A program made the translations under genes and the position numbers. From positions 1 through 64,000 of the forward strand of contig NZ_JAMKMS010000004.1 in the NCBI RefSeq assembly GCF_023634655.1: a DNA stretch of 64,000 nt, read 5' to 3'. The DNA comes from Vibrio methylphosphonaticus. GTDB taxonomy: Bacteria > Pseudomonadota > Gammaproteobacteria > Enterobacterales > Vibrionaceae. Of the stretch, positions 23,278 through 31,796 are shown piece by piece; the stretch's first letter is position 1; every line of letters starts with the position of its first letter. The notes under the pieces were generated by a model that worked only from the letters and a program-made list of their open reading frames with translations, searched no databases and was not told the origin of the DNA.

Positions 23278-23903
23278 TATGCAGCCTCTATTTCTATTGG
23301 AGTTGGTTTCATTGTCGGTTGGTTTTTTTCAGTCGATTCAGTTGTCGATGTTTCGCGCGACGCGTTATTTACGTCAACTTTGGTGTTGGTGTTGGTGTTG
23401 GTGTTGGTATTATTAGAATGAGTATCGGCAGTGGTGGTGTCTTGTTGTGGTTGTACACCACGGCGAATAACATCACTCAGTGATTGACCGATATGTTTCC
23501 AGTTAGCCATCGCGATAACCAAGGCAATGACCCAGAAGGTCTTGCTGATGAAGAGTCCGCAAAGTGACAGCGCAAACACAATTTGTACGTGGGCGCTTTT
23601 ATGTTCTTTTGCTTTATGTACACCCAGTTCATGCAATTGCCACATGCCGTAAACCCCCGCTAATACCACAGCAATCGTCACTGAGAATAAGTAGCCGGAG
23701 AAGTATACGGATTGGAAAAAGTTCATCATCATCTCATTGGGATGATTGTTGAATTGAGACATGTCGATGTCTTGAGAGTGGATGGTACCCAATGGTGCCA
23801 GCGCCCATGCGCCAGCGAACATGATAGCCATAAACAGGCAGAATTTAATCAAGACCATTGCCACGGCCCAGACTTTCTGGAAAACGATTTTTATAAAATT
23901 CAT
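23277..23903 (-). CDS. Multi-pass inner-membrane protein coupled to HlyD-type adaptor
   Basis: A 208-residue protein with four predicted membrane helices (about residues 14-35, 62-85, 106-122 and 120-138, the last two close together) and a hydrophilic threonine/asparagine-rich tail. The tail includes NTNTNTNTNTK, encoded by six-base repeats. It was not recognised as a named family. Context implies it is the inner-membrane part of an export or resistance system with the HlyD-like adaptor, which starts at its stop codon. In several proteobacteria a small membrane protein precedes such adaptors in the same way. Confidence 0.65.
   Translation of the reverse strand: MNFIKIVFQKVWAVAMVLIKFCLFMAIMFAGAWALAPLGTIHSQDIDMSQFNNHPNEMMMNFFQSVYFSGYLFSVTIAVVLAGVYGMWQLHELGVHKAKEHKSAHVQIVFALSLCGLFISKTFWVIALVIAMANWKHIGQSLSDVIRRGVQPQQDTTTADTHSNNTNTNTNTNTKVDVNNASRETSTTESTEKNQPTMKPTPIEIEAA
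23380..23410. repeat. In-frame six-base repeat (about five units)
   Basis: TGGTGT-type units repeat within the membrane protein gene and encode alternating Asn-Thr. Changes in unit number would keep the frame. Confidence 0.85.
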
Positions 23904-24721
23904 ATCTCAACCTACATCAATAAGAGAAGAGAATTGGCGGCCTATAAGTAACGTTTAAAGACATCTTTAAAAGTAGGTGCCTATTATGTGCGTAGATTGG
24001 CGCTCATAATAAACAAAAGTAATCGATGATATTTAAAGTCACTTACTGAGTTCAGACTGCCTATTCTCGGTATCAAGAAGCGAAGGTGCTCCTCTACAAA
24101 TCAATCTTTGTTATTTTTCGGCAGGCGTAAATGAAGTGGCTATACGACATCCTAATGACTATTCGTGGCGCGCTTTAACCATTACTGACTGACTTGTTAT
24201 GCCTCGGTTATCGAGAAGGTCTTCCATGAACGTACCCAAAGCGATTATTTTTATGCTTGGGTTAATACTTGATTTGTTGGCAGGATAATAAGAAGAGTTT
24301 TACGTTGCATCTACCCAGATTATTGATTTCTTCATATCGTAATTTCGATAGATGCTTATAAATATAAATTGCAGGTTTAATTATTTGCGAGTGTTCAAAT
24401 TCAGCTTTTAAAAAGCGTAAAACAAATTGGCTTGGATCAATGAAATGGCGAATAAAAGCCACAATAAATATTTGAGTAGAATTGATGGTTTTAAATTTAT
24501 TTTCTAATAAAGACGTATAGGAAGGGAATAAGAAGTGATGTTCAACATGAGTAGATCGGTACCTTAGACTGGCACGCCATGAGGTTTACCGCACCATAAA
24601 GTAGGAGGATGCTCAAAAAAAGACCGAGCGAATAGCTAGGCCTAGAGTTGTGCATCAGTGAAGCCATGTAGAGACCATGGCTTTTAACGATTAGATACAT
24701 TGGTTGAGCGGGGTTGTTTCT
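23904..24721. other. 818-bp gap without a convincing gene
   Basis: AT-rich sequence. A possible 20-codon hydrophobic peptide frame lies at 24226-24288 on the plus strand with GAAGGT before its ATG. A hairpin AAGCCATG/CATGGCTT followed by TTTT (24661-24686, plus strand) could end an unannotated plus-strand transcript. Nothing else could be supported. Confidence 0.5.
24661..24686 (+). terminator. Terminator-like hairpin without an upstream annotated gene
   Basis: An 8-bp perfect stem with a 7-base loop is followed by four T on the plus strand. No plus-strand gene ends nearby. Confidence 0.45.
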
Positions 24722-25942
24722 TTATAAGAAGCGGTAGTTGGCCTGAATACCAAAGAAGTGCGCGCTGTTGTCATAAGAGCCTTGAACGCCGATTTCGGGG
24801 CTAAGAGCGTAATTCAGTTCTGGTTTACCTAGATCGATGTAATCGTAGTATGCGCGAAGTTCCCAGCTCTCATTTAGTGCATAGGTGGCACCAGCACCAA
24901 TACGTTTGGTTTCACCCACAGGAAGATCCAGATATTGATGAGTCGCGTCATTTTGAGGAGAGGTTTCATAGCTGATGCCGGTCTCTAGTCGCAAGGTCGG
25001 GGTGATCTGATAATGCGTACCAATAGCTAGGTTCCAGACATCGTCAAAGCTACGATCGACCACTTGTATTGAGCTATCATTGACGTCCAGTGTAAGGTCT
25101 GTCCATGTTGATAGTTGGTACCAAGTCGTGCTCCACAGCATATCCCATTGGTCATTGACGGAGTGTACGCCACTTATCTGTATGTTCTGAGGCATGATAA
25201 AATCGAGCCCCACGTCATGCTTAGTCGCGCTGGCCGTATTTTGAAGATCGCCCTCACCGTAGTGAGCAAGTTCGGACCGGTAAATGAAACCAAAACGGTG
25301 CTTCTCGCTGGGTTGGTAAAAGGCACTGAGAGTGTAGCCAACAGTGAGATCGTCTGCTTGTGCTTTGAATAAGTGATTAGACTCGACAATAGGATTCAAC
25401 TCGCCATTAGCAGTGAGATATTCAGCATTGACCGAAGCGCCCAATGAAAATTGCTCGTTCACTTTATAAGACACGGAAGGCATTAATTGAACGGTCATGA
25501 ATTCGACATTCTTAAATAAACGCTGCCCAGAAAAGTTATCACCATAATCGATCCCAGAACCACCCTGAGAAGCGAAAGCGAAGCCTGCGTGGAACTTGTC
25601 GTTGATAGGGGTGACAAAGTAGAAGCTTGCTATTGGAGCCCAGCCTCCCGCATCAATATTATTATCAAAACGCTCATTTGGGGTGGCGTCTGAATAACGG
25701 ATGTCAGTGTAGAGCCCTGCGAGGTTAACGGTGAGCTCCGTCTTTTCGAGCTGAGACATGGCAGCAGGGTTCGTCCATGCGGTTAATGCACTTTCGGCTA
25801 ACGCGGCAGAACCTGCGCCAGCGGTACTTGCATTAAGAGAGCCGAGCTCCGGAAGGAGGTGGGCCGCTGCCATTACTGAATTTGAATGTAGTGCGTTGCT
25901 AGCCATCATCGCAATAGTCATAGCAAGGTAATGTTTTTTCAT
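24722..25942 (-). CDS. FadL/OmpP1-family outer-membrane channel
   Basis: A 406-residue outer-membrane protein with a signal peptide ending SVMAAA. The mature N-terminus carries the FadL signature LGSLNASTAGAGSAALAES then TAWTNPAAMSQL, the plug-domain motif. The rest has alternating beta strands and ends NYRFL, a typical barrel terminus with a final aromatic. The family takes up long-chain fatty acids and other hydrophobic compounds by lateral diffusion. It is divergent from a LysR gene, and the gap holds a dyad shared with the alkyl sulfatase promoter. Import of alkyl chains or alcohols released from sulfate esters would fit, by inference. Confidence 0.9.
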   Translation of the reverse strand: MKKHYLAMTIAMMASNALHSNSVMAAAHLLPELGSLNASTAGAGSAALAESALTAWTNPAAMSQLEKTELTVNLAGLYTDIRYSDATPNERFDNNIDAGGWAPIASFYFVTPINDKFHAGFAFASQGGSGIDYGDNFSGQRLFKNVEFMTVQLMPSVSYKVNEQFSLGASVNAEYLTANGELNPIVESNHLFKAQADDLTVGYTLSAFYQPSEKHRFGFIYRSELAHYGEGDLQNTASATKHDVGLDFIMPQNIQISGVHSVNDQWDMLWSTTWYQLSTWTDLTLDVNDSSIQVVDRSFDDVWNLAIGTHYQITPTLRLETGISYETSPQNDATHQYLDLPVGETKRIGAGATYALNESWELRAYYDYIDLGKPELNYALSPEIGVQGSYDNSAHFFGIQANYRFL

Positions 25943-26023
25943 GGGTAAGCCTACTGAAATACTAATTACGCGGGATGTTAGTGTCTCAATCTGCGACTTT
26001 AAACGAGGGATTCTTATTTCATT

Positions 26024-26041
26024 CTATCGGTTTTACGATAG
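26024..26041. promoter_or_regulatory. Dyad between FadL-like and LysR genes
   Basis: CTATCG-GTTTTA-CGATAG has perfect 6-bp arms. It lies 36-53 bp before the LysR start and 82-99 bp before the FadL-like start, and 13 of 14 core bases recur upstream of the alkyl sulfatase. Confidence 0.55.
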
Positions 26042-26076
26042 CATAGGGCTCATGGTCGCCTAATGAGTACTGATAT

Positions 26077-27021
26077 ATGAGTAATGACATCCCTAATTTC
26101 AACTTACTTGCCGTATTTTCTGCGGTAATGGAGCAGGGCAGTTTGAGCAAAGCTGCGGATCAACTCAGTACCAATCAATCGACCATCAGTACCGCATTAA
26201 CACGTTTAAAAAAAGAGATTGGCCAAGAGCTTTTTGTGAGGAAAGGGCGAGGAGTTGTGCCCACCTCTTATGCCCAAAGTTTGTATGAACAAATTAAAGC
26301 ACCGATCAATGAACTTAATGGCGTCTTTCAATCGATGGCAAGCTTTGATGAACAGACGTCTGAGCGTAAGTTTGCTCTCTCTTCTCCTGAACATCTCCAG
26401 TGGGTATTACTGGATAGTTTTTCAGCGCTTCCCAATAAAAACTTATCGTTAGAAGTGTTTGATCAACCAGACAGTGATAATCGCATCTACGAAGATCTTT
26501 TAACTCAAGAATTCGATGCGATGATTGAGATAGTCATTCCTGAGCACCAAAGTATCGTTAGTCAAAAATTGTATGAAGAAGAGTTTGTGATAGTGTGCCG
26601 GACAGATCATCCCCGAATCGCTGGTGAGATCAGCGAGGCGCAGTATCTAAATGAGCAGCATGCAGTACTAGACAGGACGCGACGTAAAGTTCGGACACTA
26701 AACCATTACACATCTATAGATCTATCCAAGCGTAAAATTGTATTTCATGGGCGTTCGTTGTTCAGTAATATTTTGTTGTGTAGCCAATCGGATTACATCA
26801 CCGTGGTGCCTTTATCAATGGCAGTGCAGTTCCAGAATAAGTTAAGTTTACAAATATTCACACCACCATTTGAGTATCAACCGTTGTCCCATTATCTGGT
26901 CTGGTTGAAGAAGCAAACTAACGATCCCGCTCATCAATGGCTTCGAGAGCAGATTATTCATCGCTCAAAAAAGATGGCTCAGGTGTTAAAGTCGGAAGGT
27001 ATGAAGTTTGCGCGAGACTGA
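26077..27021 (+). CDS. LysR-family transcriptional regulator, SdsB-like by context
   Basis: A 314-residue LysR regulator. The helix-turn-helix spans about residues 6-65 (FNLLAVFSAVMEQGSLSKAA, TNQSTISTALTRLKKEIGQ, then the wing ELFVRKGRGVVPT). The effector domain follows from about residue 95. It is divergent from the FadL-like gene, sharing a dyad that also occurs before the alkyl sulfatase at 21937. In Pseudomonas, sdsA1 is controlled by the LysR protein SdsB, so a similar role is plausible, but the link rests on the shared dyad only. A convergent terminator with the BCCT gene lies downstream. Confidence 0.88.
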   Translation: MSNDIPNFNLLAVFSAVMEQGSLSKAADQLSTNQSTISTALTRLKKEIGQELFVRKGRGVVPTSYAQSLYEQIKAPINELNGVFQSMASFDEQTSERKFALSSPEHLQWVLLDSFSALPNKNLSLEVFDQPDSDNRIYEDLLTQEFDAMIEIVIPEHQSIVSQKLYEEEFVIVCRTDHPRIAGEISEAQYLNEQHAVLDRTRRKVRTLNHYTSIDLSKRKIVFHGRSLFSNILLCSQSDYITVVPLSMAVQFQNKLSLQIFTPPFEYQPLSHYLVWLKKQTNDPAHQWLREQIIHRSKKMAQVLKSEGMKFARD

Positions 27022-27136
27022 TGTGTGCTGATGTGTGCTGGTGTGACTGCCGAAGATGTCTCTGGTCTTTATAAATTGGATTTACAAGATTACACAAGTG
27101 TATTTGGCGCGCACTTCTTCGCTTCATGATGTTAAA

Positions 27137-27168
27137 AAGGCTTATCGAGAGACATACCGATAAGCCTT
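27137..27168. terminator. Convergent terminator between LysR and BCCT genes
   Basis: AAGGCTTATCG and CGATAAGCCTT form a perfect 11-bp stem with a 10-base loop. On the minus strand a run of five T follows, 31 bp past the BCCT stop. Confidence 0.85.
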
Positions 27169-27198
27169 AAATTTATGAACTAATCCAACGCAGAAACC

Positions 27199-28803
27199 TT
27201 ACGCAGACTTGTTTTCCGTTACCTTAGGTCGATCGATTTCGGTCAACAAGGCTTTTACCAAGCTTATGGAGCCGAGTAATAGAATAAGCGTAAAGGGCAG
27301 CGCAGCAATAATGGTAATGGACTGTAGAGCCTGAATAGAGTCCGTTCCACCAATCCAGAGCATCACCATTGCAATGACAGCAGAGATAAACGCCCAAACG
27401 ACTTTCTGTTTAATAGGGAGTTCCAGTTTGCCACCTGCGGTCATGCTATCGACAACGATAGAACCAGAATCGAGGGTGGTCACAAAGAATACCACGATCA
27501 GTGCTACCGCAATGATTGAAAGTATATTGCCAATTGGATACGCGTCTAACATGTAGAACAAGCTGAGTGAAACATCACTGATGCCTTGCTCAACGCCAAG
27601 TCGGCCGACTTTGTCGATGATTTGTTGGATGGCGATGCCACCAAAGAAAGACATCCATGCGGTGGTGACCAAAGTTGGTACGACCATGACGCAGACCAAA
27701 AACTCACGGATGGTACGGCCTTTAGAAATGCGAGCAACGAACATGCCAAAGAATGGGGCATACGCAACCCACCAAGCCCAATAGAACACCGTCCAGCCAT
27801 GCAGCCAAGTGGTATCTTCTCGACCAGCGCTTTGGCTCAGCGGAATAATGTTTTTCACATAACCGACGACTGCAGTTGTCAAAGAGTCGAATACCGTGCT
27901 GAAATTGAGTACGGCAAGGAAGCCAAGAAAAACAAAAGCGATAATCATGTTGAGGTTACTCAACACCTTCACGCCACCGTCCATGCCTCGTATCACAGAG
28001 ATAATTGCCAGTCCCATGATGACTAAGATGACAAGCAATTGGAGGAAAAGACTGTTTTCAAATCCAAATACGTGGCTAATTCCACTCGCGGCTTGAGAGC
28101 CACCTAAGCCTAAAGATGTCGCCAGTCCGAAGAGAATAACCAGTACGGCCATCACATCTATGACATCACCAACTTTGCCCCAAACTCTTTCGCCCAATAA
28201 CGGGTAAAAAACGGAGCGCATAGAAAGGGGTAACCCTTTGTTGTAAACAAAATAGGCTAAAGAGAGTGCCGTCATGCCGTAGATGGCCCAAGCGTGGAAT
28301 CCCCAGTGAAAAACTGCGGCGCCCAGTGCCAGCTCGCGACCTTCAGAGGTATAGGCCTCGACATTTAATGGCGTACCAAACCAATTGGTGAAAAATGCTG
28401 TCGGCTCGGCAACGCCCCAAAAGATAAGCCCAATACCCATACCAGCTGCGAACAGCATTGAAATCCAAGATAAGGTGGAATAGTCGGTGGTCGCTTCGTC
28501 GCCACCTAAGCGAATTTTACCTAATGGTGAAAAAGCGATACCAACGGCAAATAGCAGCAGTATGTTTGCGCCCCACATGAAGACGAAGTCAAATTTAGAA
28601 AGTGCTGCAGCTTTTACTGAATCGATAGCGGCTTTGGCGTTTTCTGGTGAGAGTATTAGTAGTGCGACGACAAAGAGGATAGATAACCCTGCCGATGCGG
28701 TAAACACTGTGTTATGGACATCCATACCCCATTTGGTGACGTTGTCCTGACCAACTTGATAATCTGTCGAATCGATACTGTATTTTTTAGATTTAAAACT
28801 CAT
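27199..28803 (-). CDS. BCCT-family betaine/carnitine/choline transporter
   Basis: A 534-residue inner-membrane carrier with about 12 helices. It has the family landmarks FWGVAEPTAFF (about residues 128-138), AVFHWGFHAWAIYG (about 160-173), the glycine-rich GLATSLGLGGSQA on helix 5 and WTVFYWAWWVAYAPFFGMFVARISKGRT, the conserved aromatic segment of helix 8. BCCT carriers import glycine betaine, choline, carnitine or DMSP with sodium or protons, usually for osmotic protection; Vibrio species carry several. The C-terminal tail is short, unlike the long osmosensing tail of BetP. It is monocistronic, with an 859-bp gap before the next gene. Confidence 0.92.
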   Translation of the reverse strand: MSFKSKKYSIDSTDYQVGQDNVTKWGMDVHNTVFTASAGLSILFVVALLILSPENAKAAIDSVKAAALSKFDFVFMWGANILLLFAVGIAFSPLGKIRLGGDEATTDYSTLSWISMLFAAGMGIGLIFWGVAEPTAFFTNWFGTPLNVEAYTSEGRELALGAAVFHWGFHAWAIYGMTALSLAYFVYNKGLPLSMRSVFYPLLGERVWGKVGDVIDVMAVLVILFGLATSLGLGGSQAASGISHVFGFENSLFLQLLVILVIMGLAIISVIRGMDGGVKVLSNLNMIIAFVFLGFLAVLNFSTVFDSLTTAVVGYVKNIIPLSQSAGREDTTWLHGWTVFYWAWWVAYAPFFGMFVARISKGRTIREFLVCVMVVPTLVTTAWMSFFGGIAIQQIIDKVGRLGVEQGISDVSLSLFYMLDAYPIGNILSIIAVALIVVFFVTTLDSGSIVVDSMTAGGKLELPIKQKVVWAFISAVIAMVMLWIGGTDSIQALQSITIIAALPFTLILLLGSISLVKALLTEIDRPKVTENKSA

Positions 28804-29662
28804 AATTATGAGGTTTGTATATTCGAATGCACGAATACAACGACCAACTCCATGTTTGATTAATTCTTGATTAGAGTGTTAATGCCATATTAATAATGGA
28901 GTAACTCATGATGTTATTAGCTAATTAGCTGCGTCATGCCTAATCCCAAGTGGCATAATCTAACACAAAGTAGGCACAAAAGAGACTGAAATGAAGTGAT
29001 CTTTGTTTCGCCCTCTAAGTAATTTTCGGTGATAGGGTTATGTTAAGGGCATATGTAGACAGGGCTCTTTCTGAAAAAACATGCAGAGATTTCGCCAGGG
29101 AAGCGCGTAGTTATGTGGCTTGGAAAGCCTTGGCTTTCTAATTTTAAACTACACCTACATTACTTAACTTTATGTTATATAGTGGTTTTTTATGTGGTGC
29201 ATTTATCGAGATGGAAATTAATCTCTGTTTTGTAAGTAACTATGTCGAGGGGGATGTTTTAATGGACGACTTGAGCAATAGTTGTTCGTTATGCTGGAAA
29301 ACAGAAATACAGGGTTAAGTTAGAACTCAATTGTTTTGACTTCAAAGGAAGTGCTGTTTGGTGATCAGTTTGGTCGAAGTCGATGGGCCAACGTGATGAA
29401 GTGTCGCGACAGATTGTTCAATCTCAAACAACAAGGGATTGGCAACGCGCCAATCCTTTTGTACTTTCTTAAGTGACATATACTCGTCATCGGAGCCGTA
29501 GGCATCTTCTTCGGTAAAAGACCAAATTGGTACACACTAAAAGCATCACGTTCGTTTGAATTTGTGCAATTTACCTACTCTGAATCTTTCCACTTACCGA
29601 GCATAAGTTCCAATTTACTAAGCACAGCTTCCAGTTTATTCCCAAGCACAGGCTCCTGTTTA
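28804..29662. other. 859-bp gap with a possible unannotated transcript
   Basis: No convincing gene was found. A 33-codon frame exists at 29040-29141 on the plus strand but lacks a clear ribosome-binding site and family. Two plus-strand hairpins are present: GAAAGC/GCTTTC (29123-29138), weak, and a stronger one at 29435-29460. An imperfect 24-bp repeat array occupies the end. Confidence 0.5.
29435..29460 (+). terminator. Terminator-like hairpin without an annotated upstream gene
   Basis: GGATTGGC and GCCAATCC form a perfect 8-bp stem with an AACGC loop, followed by TTTT on the plus strand. The nearest plus-strand gene upstream ends at 27021, so it may end a small RNA or short gene transcript. 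Confidence 0.55.
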
Positions 29663-29690
29663 TTACCAAGCATAAGTTTCAATGACATTT
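29599..29690. repeat. Imperfect 24-bp tandem repeats reaching into a gene end
   Basis: Units beginning at 29620, 29644 and 29668 follow AAGCACAGGCTCCTGTTTAT, with a shorter related unit at 29599. The last copy contains the stop codon and final codons of the radical SAM gene. Confidence 0.75.
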
Positions 29691-30538
29691 TTCTTTGTCA
29701 TCGGGTTATGGTTGATGTGCTTATTAATGTTGTCTAAAAACGGCTGACGCGCTTCGGGCCAAGCACCACGCATGGTGGCAATGTTGTTACCGTGATCGCC
29801 CCAATAGAAACATGGAAAATCATCCATGTTCTCGAGCAAATACTTTTCTTCTTCCAATATTTGCAGAGGTGTTGGCAATATAAATTGTCCACTGGCAACC
29901 TCGCGTTCAAGCTGACTACCCGGTTGAATGGCTAATGCCATGGGTGCGATGGCATCAGGACGCATGATATTCAAAAGGCTGGTGGTATTCTCAGCGTGCT
30001 CCTTTGAGCGTTCACGACCACCTAAACCAAAGATAAATGACGCCAATACTTTTATATCCGCTTCACGAGCCATTTCCATTCCTTTGATGGCATGCTCTCG
30101 GGTCATTTCCTTTTTAATGCGCTCTAATACAATGGGATCGCCAGATTCTAGACCTGAATACGCTGTTGTTAGGCCCGCAGAACGAATCTCTTTCAATTCA
30201 GAGACACTTTTACGACGAAAATCGTTGAAGCCAGAATATAACGCCAGGTGTTTGAGTTCAGGGAACGTCACCTTAATTCGATCAAGAATCGCAATCAATT
30301 TTTCTGTGCGCATCGCCATCACGTTGCCGTCAATTAAAAAGATAGATTCAACGTTAGGGTAAATGGCACGGGCCTCAGCGATATCTTTAAAAATGTCCTC
30401 AATATCGCGCACTTTAAAGCGCTTATCATCAAACATAGTGCAGAAGGTACACTGGTTATTACTGCAACCCAGTGTTGTTTGAATAAGAATACTATCCGCT
30501 TCCATCCAAGGGCGATAGATTTTACCTTCGTAATGCAT
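29663..30538 (-). CDS. Radical SAM protein with CX4CX2C cluster motif
   Basis: A 291-residue radical SAM enzyme. The iron-sulfur cluster motif is GCSNNQCTFCTMF, with Cys25, Cys30 and Cys33, a CX4CX2C spacing rather than the common CX3CX2C; the GCS-N-CTFC-MY/F form is typical of a widespread uncharacterised subfamily. Downstream are VESIFLIDGNVMAM (strand 2), TTAYSGLESGDPIVLERIKK, which is the SAM-binding GxESG region, and VLASFIFGLGGRER. No second cluster domain is present. Substrate is unknown. It stands alone; AGGAGCT precedes the ATG. Its 3' end lies within a degenerate repeat array. Confidence 0.88.
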   Translation of the reverse strand: MHYEGKIYRPWMEADSILIQTTLGCSNNQCTFCTMFDDKRFKVRDIEDIFKDIAEARAIYPNVESIFLIDGNVMAMRTEKLIAILDRIKVTFPELKHLALYSGFNDFRRKSVSELKEIRSAGLTTAYSGLESGDPIVLERIKKEMTREHAIKGMEMAREADIKVLASFIFGLGGRERSKEHAENTTSLLNIMRPDAIAPMALAIQPGSQLEREVASGQFILPTPLQILEEEKYLLENMDDFPCFYWGDHGNNIATMRGAWPEARQPFLDNINKHINHNPMTKKNVIETYAW

Positions 30539-30712
30539 AGTAAGCTCCTCAGCTAACGGTTTGTTGGTTAAGTTTTATGTTGTTGGTTAGTCTTATGTTG
30601 TGGGGTAAGTGCTGTGTAGTTGCCGAGAAGTGTAACGCTGAGGCTTGGACGTGATAAGAAAGAGAAGAATAGAATCAGTATTAATGAAAATTTAATAATG
30701 AAAAGAGAGGCC

Positions 30713-30746
30713 AAAAAAAACGCTGACCGTTATCTACGATCAGCGT
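30713..30746 (-). terminator. Terminator of the SDR gene
   Basis: ACGCTGA and TCAGCGT arms with inner CG pairs form a stem, followed on the minus strand by a run of eight T. It lies 33 bp past the SDR stop. Confidence 0.85.
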
Positions 30747-30778
30747 ATTTGAAAACATCGATATGTGATTTATGTGAT

Positions 30779-31579
30779 TTAAGCGATTAATGACTCAATT
30801 GCAGCGACGACTTTGGCGTTTTTTTCTGCGTTTAGGGCATCCGAATGCGGAGAAGAGAAACGACCTGCATCATTATCAAAGTATTTGCCTGAAGCATTGG
30901 AAAACTCATCAGATAGAGCGGCCCTATGCAGAATATCGGCACCAATACTCAAATCATTACCAGCGACACCATAAGCTTCTTTAACAAGCTTACTGCCCAA
31001 AAATGATGCCGGGTTGACAGCAACAACCAGTGGGCCTTTACCTTTTAGTTGCTCTGCAAGGTGTGTTGACCACATAGTAATTGCTAACTTCGTTTGTGCA
31101 TAAACTTGTCCATCAGAAGGGCCGGCGTTGGCGCTGATGAGATCACTTAGACTGACTGTTGACTGAGCGGCAGAAGAGAGGTTAACGATCCGCCCCGTTG
31201 TATCAAATAATGGCAGTAATTTTTTCGTCAGTAAGTAAGGGGCAATCGTGTTAACAACGAAGCGAACATCAAGGTTATCTTTTGTCGTGATCGTAGGGAC
31301 ATTGTAGACACCGGCGTTATTAATGAGCACATCGAGCTTGCTGTGTTTTTCCGCTACCGACTTTGCGAACTGCTCTACATCTTGAAGATCTGAAAGATCA
31401 GCCACATACCCTTCTATCACGGCGTCACTATTCATCTGTTGTAGGGTGGCTTTTACCCCTTCCAGTTTACTCGGGTTTCTCCCATGAATAAGCACATGGT
31501 GCCCGTCGGCAACGAGGAGCTTAGCTGTTTCTAAACCAATGCCATCAGTTGAGCCTGTAATTAGAATTGTTTTTTTCAT
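30779..31579 (-). CDS. Short-chain dehydrogenase/reductase
   Basis: A 266-residue classical SDR. It has TGSTDGIG (8-15, the TGxxxGxG cofactor motif), LDVLINNAGVYNVP (NNAG motif), IVNLSSAAQ with the catalytic Ser, and YAQTKLAI, the YxxxK pair. Arg/His residues after the second strand (IHGRNPSK) suggest NADP(H). The start at 31579 puts the first strand at the N-terminus and has GGAG upstream; an ORF start at 31633 adds 18 unlikely residues. It is divergent from the quinone oxidoreductase gene, and both may respond to the same electrophile or oxidant signal. Confidence 0.9.
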   Translation of the reverse strand: MKKTILITGSTDGIGLETAKLLVADGHHVLIHGRNPSKLEGVKATLQQMNSDAVIEGYVADLSDLQDVEQFAKSVAEKHSKLDVLINNAGVYNVPTITTKDNLDVRFVVNTIAPYLLTKKLLPLFDTTGRIVNLSSAAQSTVSLSDLISANAGPSDGQVYAQTKLAITMWSTHLAEQLKGKGPLVVAVNPASFLGSKLVKEAYGVAGNDLSIGADILHRAALSDEFSNASGKYFDNDAGRFSSPHSDALNAEKNAKVVAAIESLIA

Positions 31580-31677
31580 CGGGTTTCTCCGTGGATTGTA
31601 GTAATCGTAGCGAGCGATGTCGGGTGAGAGCATCGACTTAAACGTATTAGGTATTCCATGCTAATGCAAAGTTAACC

Positions 31678-31696
31678 ATTTTATTATTAATAAAAT
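31678..31696. promoter_or_regulatory. AT-rich dyad between SDR and oxidoreductase genes
   Basis: ATTTTATT-ATT-AATAAAAT is a perfect 8-bp inverted repeat in the 217-bp divergent gap. Being purely A/T it may be chance; an operator role is only a possibility. Confidence 0.3.
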
Positions 31697-31796
31697 CTTA
31701 AAACTGATTATATCCGCAGCCATCTTATCTAATTTTAAACCGCGTCTATACTGGCTCCATACAAACCAGATACCACAACGACAGAGGTTGAACATC

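Noticed and set aside
27586..28026. 146-codon frame antisense to the BCCT transporter
   Set aside because: It runs opposite a clear transporter gene, has no recognisable motif and its composition is that of a reverse-frame shadow.
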